Source: Bacteroidales bacterium
GTDB taxonomy: Bacteria > Bacteroidota > Bacteroidia > Bacteroidales > UBA932
Direction: 5' to 3'
NCBI GenBank assembly: GCA_017482565.1
Contig: JAFUMO010000044.1
Span: 1 to 36,162 of the forward strand
DNA: 36,162 nucleotides
Part shown: positions 1 to 7,279 of the stretch, piece after piece
Layout of the letters: each line of letters starts with the position of its first letter
Numbering within the stretch: the stretch's first letter is position 1
Notes under the pieces: model-generated
Told to the model about the DNA's origin: nothing
Databases searched by the model: none
What the model saw: only the letters and a program-made list of their open reading frames with translations
Made by a program: the position numbers and the translations under genes

Positions 1-193
1 AACCGGCAGACTTTCCCGTATTTTTCCGATCAAACTCATAACTTTTTATATCATCGGCTCTGGTTTCGGGGCCGATTTTCTCGTTTTCAGTCATGTCGGG
101 AGCCACCACTCCTTTAAAGTCGCGTTCCACGCGTGGAACATCAGGCTGCAAGAGCGAGTTGGACTGATTCTCGTCTTGCGAGGTGGACCACAT
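1..193 (-). other. Open frame at left edge overlapping the transposase end
   Basis: On the minus strand a frame shifted by one from the transposase stays open from an ATG at 193 (or a later ATG at 94) to the window edge, at least 64 codons. It overlaps the last 53 bases of the transposase gene and continues past its stop. The peptide is hydrophilic and charged (it includes VERDFKGVVAPDMTENEKIG), with no hydrophobic stretch and no family I recognise. It may be the start of a second gene in the insertion element, a host gene joined at the element's end, or a chance open frame. A hairpin with a following T run at 53-79 lies inside it, which argues weakly against coding. Confidence 0.22.
124..139. 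repeat. 16-bp perfect palindrome after transposase
   Basis: GTTCCACGCGTGGAAC is perfectly self-complementary and starts one base past the transposase stop codon. It has no T run on either side, so it is a poor intrinsic terminator. It could be a protein-binding site or part of the element's end. Confidence 0.5.
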
Positions 194-1529
194 TTGCTGT
201 GTGGATGCCGAAGAAGATCAGCATGATCTCTGTCGACTTTATCCTCGCTGCCACCTTTCGCAGTCCGTAATGCTCCTTCTGAGTACCGAACGAGCCCTCC
301 ATCGCTGTTGCTCTCACTCTGGCAAGTTCCCTTTTGGTAGCATTCTTTATCTCATTCTTGCCGGTTCTGCCTTTCTGCGTGAACGAAGTCTCTATTTTGT
401 TATCACGGCAGAACGTTCTGTTATCGTTTCCGGAGTAACCCTGGTCGCCACCTATCTTCTTCACCGGCACTCCTGTAAGTTTCTCTGACAATGACACGCA
501 ATGCTTCAGTCTTGTACCTTCATTGAACGCATTGAATGACAATTTCTCTATGAATGAGATTCCGTCAATCAGTATGTTGTTACACTTCGCTCCAAACTCT
601 ACTGTCTTGGCCTCCTTACCTCTGACTATCGGCCTGATGTGAGGCTTGATGAGACTTACGATGCGGTTCGGGATGCTTTCACGTGAGTCCCCACTCTTGA
701 AGTGGTTCTTCTGCTGACGATATACCCTTGTAATAGTCTCAAGCATATCCAACTGCTTGTCATTCAATAGTTCTTCATCGGGATGGACGCGCATCTGTCT
801 GCGGATCTCACCGAGCATCTTCCCCTGCAATGCAAGCAGTCTCATTATCATCTTCCTGGTCTGTTTGTGAGTATGCTTGCGCTGCTTCCTATAAGCCAGG
901 TTCGCTTTCTCTATATCGTTGTACTTCGTCCTCAATCTATGTTCGCCTAACTGAGAACTGATACCGCACATCATCTTGTACGCTCTCTCAACACATTCCC
1001 ATAGCAACTTCACGTCGGTAGGGAAACGCATCAGACTTTCATAGCAACTTGCATCAGTATAAACTGTATCAAGCTTCTTCATGTATGGCTTCCAGGCATC
1101 TGCAAGCAGCTTCTGCTGCTCCTGAATCTTCAACTTCTTGGACAGCTCAAGCAGGATACTGTCAATCAGCTTGTAGTTTGTCAACTGGTTCTCAGGACTG
1201 ATCCTGATTCCGCAGAAGATCTGATAATGGATGTTTCCATTCAGAGCCTCCATCAGTTTCGGAGCCGATAAGCCTGTATACATCTTCAAGAACGCCAATG
1301 CCACCTTGCCCTCAGGAGTGAAGAAGGACTTTCTTCCTCGCTTAACCCTTATGCTCTTGGGCTTCTCCTCAATCAACCCGAACGATATCGCCATCTCTCG
1401 AAGAGGAAGGAGTGGCTTGATCCGTCCAAGTTCCGATGTCTTGAAGGTCTCTACATATCGCTGATAAAAATCAAACTCTGTAAATGCAATCTGTTGCTGT
1501 GTGTCAGATAAATTTCGTACTTTTGCCAT
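141..1529 (-). CDS. DDE transposase (IS5/IS1182-like)
   Basis: A 462-residue transposase that would cut and rejoin the ends of its own insertion element. The DDE catalytic triad is recognisable: D159 in TDASCYES, D362 in the GGDQGYSG motif, and E411 in MEGSFGTQKEHYGLRKV, the last being the usual C-terminal motif of the IS4/IS5 superfamily. The N-terminal 130 residues carry the DNA-binding region (REMAISFGL and a basic RVKRGRKSFF stretch). A long basic helical insert between D159 and D362 (about residues 185-300) gives it IS1182-like length rather than the roughly 300 residues of small IS5 enzymes. The frame is intact from ATG to TGA, so the enzyme may be active. The exact IS group cannot be fixed without a database comparison. 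Confidence 0.88.
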   Translation of the reverse strand: MAKVRNLSDTQQQIAFTEFDFYQRYVETFKTSELGRIKPLLPLREMAISFGLIEEKPKSIRVKRGRKSFFTPEGKVALAFLKMYTGLSAPKLMEALNGNIHYQIFCGIRISPENQLTNYKLIDSILLELSKKLKIQEQQKLLADAWKPYMKKLDTVYTDASCYESLMRFPTDVKLLWECVERAYKMMCGISSQLGEHRLRTKYNDIEKANLAYRKQRKHTHKQTRKMIMRLLALQGKMLGEIRRQMRVHPDEELLNDKQLDMLETITRVYRQQKNHFKSGDSRESIPNRIVSLIKPHIRPIVRGKEAKTVEFGAKCNNILIDGISFIEKLSFNAFNEGTRLKHCVSLSEKLTGVPVKKIGGDQGYSGNDNRTFCRDNKIETSFTQKGRTGKNEIKNATKRELARVRATAMEGSFGTQKEHYGLRKVAARIKSTEIMLIFFGIHTANVVHLARRESVQLALAA

Positions 1530-1639
1530 GAGTTATTTTTGCTCATTTCCTCCGAATTTCACTTTTCCAGGGTGTTCGGAGGAATTCTTATTTCCTCTTG
1601 CTAAGATACTGAATATTTATCACATTGACAATCAATTTG

Positions 1640-2023
1640 TTATATTTTTAAGCATATTTCACGACTGTCCCTATTTACAATAAATACTATGCTATAATAT
1701 CCAGGGATGCTAGGAATAGGAATAAATATTGAACCATAAGCAGTCCCTAATATTTCTGAAATAGAATCTCCTGTTTCCTCATTTGTGATTTGAATCTTCA
1801 GATTGTCTATTGTTGTAAGACAGTTTATCAAGATTGAATTAGTTGTACCATAATACCAACATTCCAGTGGAATTGTAATCGGAGCCCTGAAGATATGAGT
1901 ATTTTCCTTATCTCCAGGCTGAATAGGAATGGGATGATTTTCTTTCTCATCTTTTGTAGAAGATGCAAAAACAGAAGACAATGCCATAAAAATAATGGCA
2001 ATAAGTGTAAATAATTTTTTCAT
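1640..2023 (-). CDS. Small secreted protein, DUF3244-like
   Basis: A 127-residue protein with a clear signal peptide (MKKLFTLIAIIFMALSSVFA, cleavage near residue 20) and a short beta-rich mature part. The mature region (RAPITIPLECWYYGTTNSI, then TIDNLKIQITNEETGDSI and a final strand-rich tail) resembles the small DUF3244 proteins common in Bacteroidota, which are predicted to be Ig-like and are often encoded next to membrane-bound TPR regulators. That is the arrangement here: such a regulator gene lies upstream on the same strand. The function is unknown. The C-terminus ends close to the insertion sequence, so a few residues could have been altered by the insertion, although the length looks normal. 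Confidence 0.65.
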   Translation of the reverse strand: MKKLFTLIAIIFMALSSVFASSTKDEKENHPIPIQPGDKENTHIFRAPITIPLECWYYGTTNSILINCLTTIDNLKIQITNEETGDSISEILGTAYGSIFIPIPSIPGYYSIVFIVNRDSREICLKI

Positions 2024-2150
2024 AAGCGTTATTTTAGTATAATGCGGTTATAGAACACACCTCTAAAAAGTAGAGTCATTAAACATAAAATAACTTACAG
2101 AGCATCCATGTATTTAGAAGATAAAATACACGCAATCAAAGATTTAAAAG

Positions 2151-2158
2151 CAAAAATA
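2151..2158 (-). promoter_or_regulatory. Candidate -7 box for the DUF3244-like gene
   Basis: The minus strand reads TATTTTTG, matching the Bacteroidota TAnnTTTG -7 consensus. No good TTTG -33 partner sits at 19-21 bp. If used, it gives a leader of about 120 bases containing a small CTCTA/TAGAG hairpin. Confidence 0.35.
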
Positions 2159-2165
2159 TTAATAT

Positions 2166-2304
2166 GTAAGAATCAAATCTTACAACCAAGCACAGGATGC
2201 TCATAGGAATAAACCACAACACATTAATACTCAAGCAATTACCCCCCCCATTTAAAATCACAGGCATATTATGGCACGTAAGAAAAAAATACATTGAATC
2301 TTAC
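2166..2304. promoter_or_regulatory. Repeated GTAAGA/TCTTAC half-sites
   Basis: The hexamer pair GTAAGA...TCTTAC occurs twice, at 2166-2183 (6-base spacer) and at 2278-2304 (15-base spacer), with AATCTTAC shared by both right halves. These sit directly upstream of the candidate -7 box at 2151 and downstream of the regulator gene, where a binding site of that regulator would be expected. A run of eight C lies between them at 2242-2249. The interpretation as an operator is inference. Confidence 0.35.
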
Positions 2305-2317
2305 ATTATGATATTTG

Positions 2318-3970
2318 TCAAATATATCGCATATACAGGTCCTTGTGAGAAGATGTAAGATTAACAATTTTAGCTCTAATCCTAGATTTCTTAGTATATA
2401 CGTTTGACGTTGACAAATTAAGTATTGTGGAGATTAATACAGCATCAAAACCAATAATACAATAGCATATAAAACGAATGTCATCTTGTGATAATGAAGG
2501 AATATCCTCTCTAAGATGCTTAATGATATTGTTAAGTTCTTTGTTAATCTGAACTTCCAATTCAGAATGTAGGTTATCGTATATACTTAAATTATCAATC
2601 ATACTTTCAACTTTTCTAAAAATAACATCCTTTATATCTTTTCGATTTATCTTAGTAAGATATGTTAAACACAATTCTCCAATTACTTTAAATTGTTTTT
2701 TATATGTCTGTGCATATAATTTCTGTAAATTTTCTATTTTGGCGTCTTGCGAAGTGAGCTCAGTTTCATATCTGTCTAATTGCTTGCTAGCAATCTCTGA
2801 GTACTTTAAATACCGTTGTACAACTTTCTTTTGTTTATTATTATGTCTGACAAGGATAAGGACAATTAATGATGATATGGCAATTAACCCAAATAGCAAA
2901 ATAATTAAAGCGTATATCTTGGTTTTGGATTTTATTTGACTCAAGTATTCTTGTTCTTTATAAAATTCCTTCAACGACTTATCAACCGTATTTATAAGAC
3001 TTGATTCTATTTCTTTATCCAATTGAATATACGAGTTATTAAGATAATCAATAGCTTCTTTATACTTACTATTATTATAGGAGATTAAAAATAACCAGAA
3101 ATCCAATTCTACTGTTTGTTTTCCTTTAATACTATTGATAATGGCATCACTCTCATCTCTCCTACCTTGCAGACTTAAGGCATATGCGTAAACTCCATAA
3201 TCTTTAATTGATAATGGCTCTTTATATTCATATAACTTTCTTTTCAGTAAGGATATTGCACTTGCAGGGTCTTTTATGGGCTGTAGGACTTTTGACCTTG
3301 CATAATTTGAAAGGAATAGCAACATGGCAATAGTATCTTCTTTGCAATACCTTAGCCCCTCTTTATATAAAGAATCAGCCAATTCCCATTCTTTTCTATT
3401 ACTATACGCAATTGCCAATGTCCCTAACGATAAATTAATGTCTTTCTGACTTTTTGCTAACTTATAATGTTCATATCCTTTTTGAGCGTATTCTATTTCC
3501 TTTTTAGAATTTCTTGTACTATTGTAGATATCAGAAAAGGCCATAAATAAGCGTCCTAAAGCCTTATGGTCAGATATATATTGAATTATATCCTCTGCTT
3601 TAGAAAACTCTATTGCCGCATTATTCAGATCATTTGCATTCTGAAATATCCGTCCCATGTAATAATACGTTAGGAATTTTTCATTATTTGATCCTTTTCT
3701 AGAGTAATATTCTACAGCTGGTGCTATTATTGAATCATTGGTCAAATCAATGTAATTTTTATCCAATGCCATAGAGTGCAATAAAGCATGTTTTGCCCTA
3801 ATCTCTTTAGAATTTCCCAAATTATCTTTTATCTCCCTTAATTGACTTAACGCCCTTTCGGGTTCCTCCTCTATGTAAAATGCAACTTCATTTAGAGTGG
3901 TTATGACATTTTTATTCCCACTACAAGCAAAAAATAATAACGACGAAATAATTAAAAACAGTAATCTCAT
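2318..3970 (-). CDS. Membrane-spanning TPR regulator with C-terminal HTH
   Basis: A 550-residue protein of a type seen in Bacteroidota: an outward TPR sensor, one membrane helix and an inward DNA-binding domain. The start MRLLFLIISSLLFFAC is a lipoprotein-like signal with a possible lipidated C16. Residues about 25-340 are helical repeats with TPR-like spacing (the motif YYYMGRIFQNANDLNNAA is typical). A hydrophobic helix spans about 347-378, followed by a coiled coil to about 430. The end (about 490-545, DDIRFICYCIIGFDAVLISTILNLSTS then a basic helix) looks like a LuxR-type helix-turn-helix. The gene is visibly AT-richer than the genes right of 6 kb, which suggests transfer. Its likely target is the adjacent DUF3244-like gene. 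The signal it senses is unknown. Confidence 0.75.
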   Translation of the reverse strand: MRLLFLIISSLLFFACSGNKNVITTLNEVAFYIEEEPERALSQLREIKDNLGNSKEIRAKHALLHSMALDKNYIDLTNDSIIAPAVEYYSRKGSNNEKFLTYYYMGRIFQNANDLNNAAIEFSKAEDIIQYISDHKALGRLFMAFSDIYNSTRNSKKEIEYAQKGYEHYKLAKSQKDINLSLGTLAIAYSNRKEWELADSLYKEGLRYCKEDTIAMLLFLSNYARSKVLQPIKDPASAISLLKRKLYEYKEPLSIKDYGVYAYALSLQGRRDESDAIINSIKGKQTVELDFWLFLISYNNSKYKEAIDYLNNSYIQLDKEIESSLINTVDKSLKEFYKEQEYLSQIKSKTKIYALIILLFGLIAISSLIVLILVRHNNKQKKVVQRYLKYSEIASKQLDRYETELTSQDAKIENLQKLYAQTYKKQFKVIGELCLTYLTKINRKDIKDVIFRKVESMIDNLSIYDNLHSELEVQINKELNNIIKHLREDIPSLSQDDIRFICYCIIGFDAVLISTILNLSTSNVYTKKSRIRAKIVNLTSSHKDLYMRYI

Positions 3971-4042
3971 TTTCGTAATAACATATGTACATATCTCAAT
4001 ATTTGCGAATATACATATTTATTATTTATGGTATAACTGGAA

Positions 4043-4588
4043 TCACCCTTTCTCATACTTCCCGCGCTGTACATTAACCAGCATTCCTTTTACACAAAAT
4101 GATTTGATCTGTTTGTCTGCAGTTCTCTCCGGAATGTTCAACTCTCTTGCTTTAGGCAGATAAGCTGCCCGATTGAAACTTATAGGAAGTGATTCAAAAA
4201 ATTTTTCTTTTAGGAGATACTGATATATGGTTTTCTTTTTCTCTTTGGGAGCTTCTACCGTTTCATCTTGTAAGAGATCATTTCACAATGCAAATGCCAC
4301 ATCAAGTTCTTCTCTGAGTTCTTTTAATGTTGGGCGGGTCCTTTACTGCAGCTCGTATTCATTGAAATGCAATTTTATCTTGCTTATCCTATCATTGATG
4401 ATACGAGCAGGAACTCCTTTTGAATTTATATACCTCTTCTTTGCCTGTGCTCCTTCCAGCCAGGCCTCTGGTTTTATGCTATAACCTATTGTTGTAATTA
4501 GGCGGGCACCCTTGATGTTTATTGAGACTCTAACAGCATTTTCATTCTGCTTATTGGGTACTGGATACAAGTAAAATTGCAACGACAT
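4043..4588 (-). pseudogene. Integrase start fused to DUF3987-like tail, with stops
   Basis: Reading one minus-strand frame from the ATG at 4588, the first part is the N-terminal arm and SAM-like region of a Bacteroidota tyrosine integrase (MSLQFYLYPVPNKQNENAVR, then GYSIKPEAWLEG). The frame meets a TAA after NEYELQ and a TGA after LDVAFAL, yet integrase-like sequence continues to KEKKKTIYQYL. It then switches to a tail (FFESLPISFNRAAYLPKARE, then LNIPERTADKQI and VQRGKYEKG) resembling the C-terminal winged-helix end of DUF3987 primase/helicase proteins of mobile elements. The catalytic domain of the integrase is absent. The simplest reading is an integrative element whose interior was deleted, joining two of its genes in frame, followed by point decay. 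Confidence 0.7.
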
Positions 4589-4591
4589 AAC

Positions 4592-4634
4592 AAAGTGTGT
4601 ATTAAATTTTCATACATGAATTTATACACACTTT
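4592..4634. repeat. Inverted repeat upstream of integrase remnant
   Basis: AAAGTGTGTA (4592-4601) and its complement TACACACTTT (4625-4634) are perfect. The pairing continues inward (ATTAAATT with AATTTA) after one bulged base. It begins four bases upstream of the integrase start codon, so it could be the integrase operator/promoter or an accessory recombination site. Confidence 0.5.
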
Positions 4635-4727
4635 TTGTCATTGCCAAACTAATTTTAATAAACTTGAATTTAGTTTAATTATTGGTTTTCAATGGATTAT
4701 ATTACTAATCTTTACATTGTCAAACCG

Positions 4728-4828
4728 CTAGGATAGTCCGCCCATCTCCACTGATATACTGGTAATTATCTGATAGTTACAAAATCTACGCTCAAATTTA
4801 CGCTCAGATGAGAGTATATTTGGGCGTA
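4728..4828. other. Possible attachment region (tRNA/tmRNA-like end and arm repeats)
   Basis: Within the 375-base gap between the integrase and ATPase remnants, 4728-4750 ends in GTCCGCCCATCTCCA, resembling the acceptor/T-arm 3' end of a tRNA or tmRNA, common targets of integrative elements. Close by are two direct repeats TACGCTCA (4787-4794 and 4799-4806) and an inverted near-copy TGGGCGTA (4821-4828), spaced like arm-type recombinase sites. No complete RNA gene is present. Apart from these repeats I see nothing else in 4640-4960. Confidence 0.25.
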
Positions 4829-4963
4829 ATTTTTTTTTAGTAAATTCCATTATATTGATTTACCACAAATCACCCTACTTTTTCTGTGCAATTGGCCTTT
4901 TGCAAGGTCATTTAGAATAAATCCCCAGCCTTTCCCAATATATGCGCAGACATATTTTAGGGG

Positions 4964-5366
4964 TTACATCAGAAACTCCACCAATTCGCTTGGTGTGATG
5001 CACTCGAATCCTGCATCCGGATATGTTGCTTTGAACTGCGTCGGTGCACCAACGCGCTTGCCATCCTTCCTCTTTACTTCATAACCGGTCATTACTCCGT
5101 CCTCAATCTCAATCAGATCCACTTCTTTCTTCTGCTGGGTTCTCCAGAAGTAATGCTGTACGAATCTTCATTTTGGCTTCATCGACATTCTCGAACATAG
5201 TCTGCACGTCTGTGTTGTCACCGTTGATTTCAAGGACTTTTACATCTTTAGGAATTATGGCATCAGCAAGAGTTGATTTTCCTACCTGACGTGGGCCCAT
5301 TATGGTTACTGCTTTTTTCTTTGCGAGGGCATTGTTTATCCTATCCTCTATGGCTCTTGTAATCAT
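4964..5366 (-). pseudogene. DUF4143-type ATPase with internal deletion
   Basis: The first 67 or so codons from 5366 are a normal AAA ATPase start with a Walker A motif (MGPRQVGKSTLADAI) and the following strand (VKVLEINGDNTDVQTMFEN). Around 5163-5168 the sequence jumps, in another frame, to the end of the same family: FVQHYFWRTQQKKEVDLIEI, then GYEVKRKDGKRVGAPTQF and PSELVEFLM with a TAA at 4964-4966. Full-length members are about 380 residues, so some 250 internal codons, including Walker B and the middle region, are gone and the two ends are out of frame. A translated product would be an 85-residue fragment. The family's function (often discussed as toxin-antitoxin-like or defence-linked ATPases) is not established. 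Confidence 0.8.
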
Positions 5367-5410
5367 AGCATCATTATTATCTATCCAGTGCAGATATACA
5401 CAAATTCCTT

Positions 5411-5465
5411 AAATCTTAAAAGATTTGCGGAGTACACTCCTAAAAAATTATAAGATTCACGGAGT
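5411..5465. promoter_or_regulatory. Repeats upstream of the ATPase remnant
   Basis: An inverted repeat AAATCTT-AA-AAGATTT (5411-5426) is followed by two near-identical direct repeats AGATTTGCGGAGT (5421-5433) and AGATTCACGGAGT (5453-5465). They lie 45-100 bases upstream of the ATPase start on its strand, a position suited to autoregulation. They have survived although the gene has not. Confidence 0.45.
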
Positions 5466-5469
5466 TTGA

Positions 5470-5765
5470 CTATTTCTTCAGCCTCATCTCAGAGATGTTC
5501 AGAGAATTATACAAACGGAGGAGTTCCTCTTTATGCAAGAAACTCACCCCAAGCTGGTGCGAAAGTTCGTGCGCATAGCAGAAGGGCAGCTGCTCGGGCA
5601 GAAGCTCACCGTTCAGCTGTATCTCATTGAAAAACGGCCACATAAACCCCAGCACTCCCACGGCCGAGTATAAATCATTCAATAGTTCATCCCCCACCCC
5701 ACATAAAACCACACAACAATCAATGCGGCCAGCAGGAAAAGGATTATGAATCTGAGGGGTTTCAT
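5470..5765 (-). pseudogene. DUF3810 metallopeptidase-like gene, internally deleted
   Basis: From the ATG at 5765 the sequence encodes a membrane anchor (MKPLRFIILFLLAALIVVWF, then YVGWGMNY) and stops at TGA. In the next frame it resumes with NDLYSAVGVLGFMWPFFNEI and QLNGELLPEQLPFCYAHELS, then HQLGVS, which is the core of the DUF3810 family with a zinc-binding HELSH (HExxH) motif. It then jumps to a short tail ending at 5470. The family is usually about 350 residues, so most of it is missing in at least two deletions plus a frameshift. The start follows the acetyltransferase stop by two bases, so the two genes were once an operon. Confidence 0.72.
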
Positions 5766-5767
5766 TG

Positions 5768-6328
5768 TTACAGTCCAATTCCCTTAATTACCTTACAAGG
5801 ATTACCTGCTGCAATCACATTGGAGGGGATATCTTTCACAACAACTGAGCCGGCTCCTATTGTTACATTGTCTCCTATTGTAACTCCCGGGAGGATGGTA
5901 ACACTCCCGCCAATCCAAACATTGTTGCCAATGGTAACGGGTTCTGCCCATTCATCTCTTGTATTCCTTTCAGTTGGGTCTGTGCTGTGGCAAGCAGTGT
6001 AGATGCTTACATTCGGCCCAATGAAGCAATCGTCCCCTATTGTAACTTTTGCCTCATCCAAAACGGTAAAATGGAAATTTGCAAAGAAACGTCGGCCTAT
6101 GCTTATCTGTTTGCCGTAATCGCAGTAGAATGGCTGGTTTATGATTATCTCATCATCTTCTATATGGCCGAGCAGCCCTTTAAGTATCTCCAGACGGGAG
6201 GGATAATCTGATGGAGACAATGCATTGTATTTATGAATCACCCCTTTTACAGCATCAAGCTCAGCTAAAAGTTCTTTATCAATTGCAGAATATACCATTC
6301 CGGCAAGCATCTTTTCTTTCTCAGTCAT
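5768..6328 (-). CDS. Sugar O-acetyltransferase (maltose/galactoside type)
   Basis: A 186-residue cytoplasmic enzyme expected to transfer acetyl from acetyl-CoA to a sugar hydroxyl. The N-terminal maltose-acetyltransferase cap (MTEKEKMLAGMVYSAIDKEL to about residue 55) is followed by a left-handed beta-helix of hexapeptide repeats (IGDDCFIGPNVSIY, then VTIGNNVWIGGSVTILPGV). The catalytic histidine is H114 in TACHSTDP, and the terminal GNPCKVIK motif is typical of the Maa/LacA/NodL group. Length is normal and the frame intact. It lies 26 bases after the TauE/SafE gene and two bases before the dead DUF3810 gene. The physiological acceptor cannot be deduced; detoxification of non-metabolised sugars is the usual suggestion for the family. 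Confidence 0.88.
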   Translation of the reverse strand: MTEKEKMLAGMVYSAIDKELLAELDAVKGVIHKYNALSPSDYPSRLEILKGLLGHIEDDEIIINQPFYCDYGKQISIGRRFFANFHFTVLDEAKVTIGDDCFIGPNVSIYTACHSTDPTERNTRDEWAEPVTIGNNVWIGGSVTILPGVTIGDNVTIGAGSVVVKDIPSNVIAAGNPCKVIKGIGL

Positions 6329-6354
6329 AGAAACAATTGTTAAATAAAAGGTAA

Positions 6355-7104
6355 TTAGGAAACCTGAAGCGCACTGCAGAGAATAATCACTCCGCTCACA
6401 CCAATATAGCCGTAGACCACATAAGGGAACTTGTTGCCCGGGATGCGGTTAAAGGCCCAGCCGCCTATGGTGGCTCCAATTGCTACGGCTCCAAGGCAGA
6501 ACAGGTAGCATTTCCCCACCGCAGGGGTCACAAATCCGTTATAGGCCCTTGCAATTGTCATCATTGCATTTGTAATTACAAAGTAGGTCTGTATCATCCC
6601 CATGTAGTGTTCCTTGTCTTTCTCGGCAGTAATGAAGTAGAGTACCGCCGGCGGGCCGTGCATCCCAAAGAATCCGCCCATCAGACCACTAAGAGAACCT
6701 GCTCCAAGCTGATATGGCAAGGTTGTACCGAACTTTATCCTGTTCTTGAGGAAGGCAAACCAGATGCTCACAAAGATTAGTATGAATCCCAGGATAAACC
6801 TTATGGAGGAGTCCTGCATCCCCTTCAGGAGGGAAATTGCAGCTGTGGAGGTAATGAGGAATACGGCAAGTATCGCTCCCTGCCTCCCCCAGGTTACGCA
6901 GCTGCGGTATTTCCATGCAGCAATGAGGGATGTTGTAAATGCCAATAATCCCGACAGTGCAGTAGCTTCCCCATAGCTCGGCATCAGGAATGGCAGGAGC
7001 GTCATTATGAAGATCCCGAACCCGAATCCTGTGGTTCTCTGCACAAAGCTTGCCCCCACGGCAAGGAGGAAAATCTGAAGTATGTTATCGGGAAGGAATG
7101 TCAT
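6355..7104 (-). CDS. TauE/SafE family membrane exporter
   Basis: A polytopic inner-membrane protein with seven to eight hydrophobic segments and two halves each beginning with a family signature: VGASFVQRTTGFGFGIFIM near the N-terminus and GSLSGLMGGFFGMHGPP in the second half. Members export sulfite, sulfoacetate or other organosulfur anions; the substrate here is not evident. An ATG at 7164 would add 20 residues, but a TATTTTTG -7 box lies within that extension (7125-7132). The first membrane segment fits a start at 7104 (MTFLPDNILQIF), giving 249 residues. It probably leads the acetyltransferase/DUF3810 transcript. Confidence 0.85.
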   Translation of the reverse strand: MTFLPDNILQIFLLAVGASFVQRTTGFGFGIFIMTLLPFLMPSYGEATALSGLLAFTTSLIAAWKYRSCVTWGRQGAILAVFLITSTAAISLLKGMQDSSIRFILGFILIFVSIWFAFLKNRIKFGTTLPYQLGAGSLSGLMGGFFGMHGPPAVLYFITAEKDKEHYMGMIQTYFVITNAMMTIARAYNGFVTPAVGKCYLFCLGAVAIGATIGGWAFNRIPGNKFPYVVYGYIGVSGVIILCSALQVS

Positions 7105-7124
7105 TGCCAAAGTTTTTCCGGCTG

Positions 7125-7158
7125 CAAAAATACTCAATTTCCGCAGATACTCCACAAA
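7125..7158 (-). promoter_or_regulatory. Promoter of the TauE/SafE gene
   Basis: The minus strand has TTTG at 7158-7155 and TATTTTTG at 7132-7125, separated by 22 bases, close to the Bacteroidota TTTG-N19-21-TAnnTTTG pattern. It lies about 20 bases upstream of the preferred ATG at 7104 and inside the longer alternative frame, which is why the shorter start was chosen. Confidence 0.45.
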
Positions 7159-7240
7159 ATACATTCCTCAGAGATGTGCCCCCCAAAGGAAATCGTCCCG
7201 AGCCCCGGAAGAACTTTTAGTGTAAATGATGGTTCTTTGT

Positions 7241-7248
7241 TAAATTTG
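7241..7248 (+). promoter_or_regulatory. -7 box of the serine ammonia-lyase gene
   Basis: TAAATTTG fits the TAnnTTTG consensus exactly and ends 31 bases before the ATG. The expected -33 TTTG is only approximated (TTTT near 7215). Confidence 0.45.
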
Positions 7249-7279
7249 CCGGCAATTGCAAAAAGCATAGAAACAGAAG

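Larger units (their letters stand above)
124..1584 (-). mobile_element. Insertion sequence, ends not resolved
   Basis: An intact DDE transposase gene occupies most of this span. On the upstream side, a 10-bp inverted repeat (1547-1556 and 1575-1584, TTCCTCCGAA/TTCGGAGGAA) lies between the transposase start and the next gene. On the downstream side a 16-bp perfect palindrome (GTTCCACGCGTGGAAC, 124-139) follows the stop codon. I could not match a terminal inverted repeat between the two sides and saw no target duplication, so the true ends are unknown. The left end may lie outside the window; the right end should fall between 1530 and 1639. Confidence 0.6.

Noticed and set aside
2242-2249. Phase-variable poly-C tract
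   Set aside because: It is intergenic, only eight bases long, and not within a promoter spacer, so variation would have no obvious effect; noted only as context.
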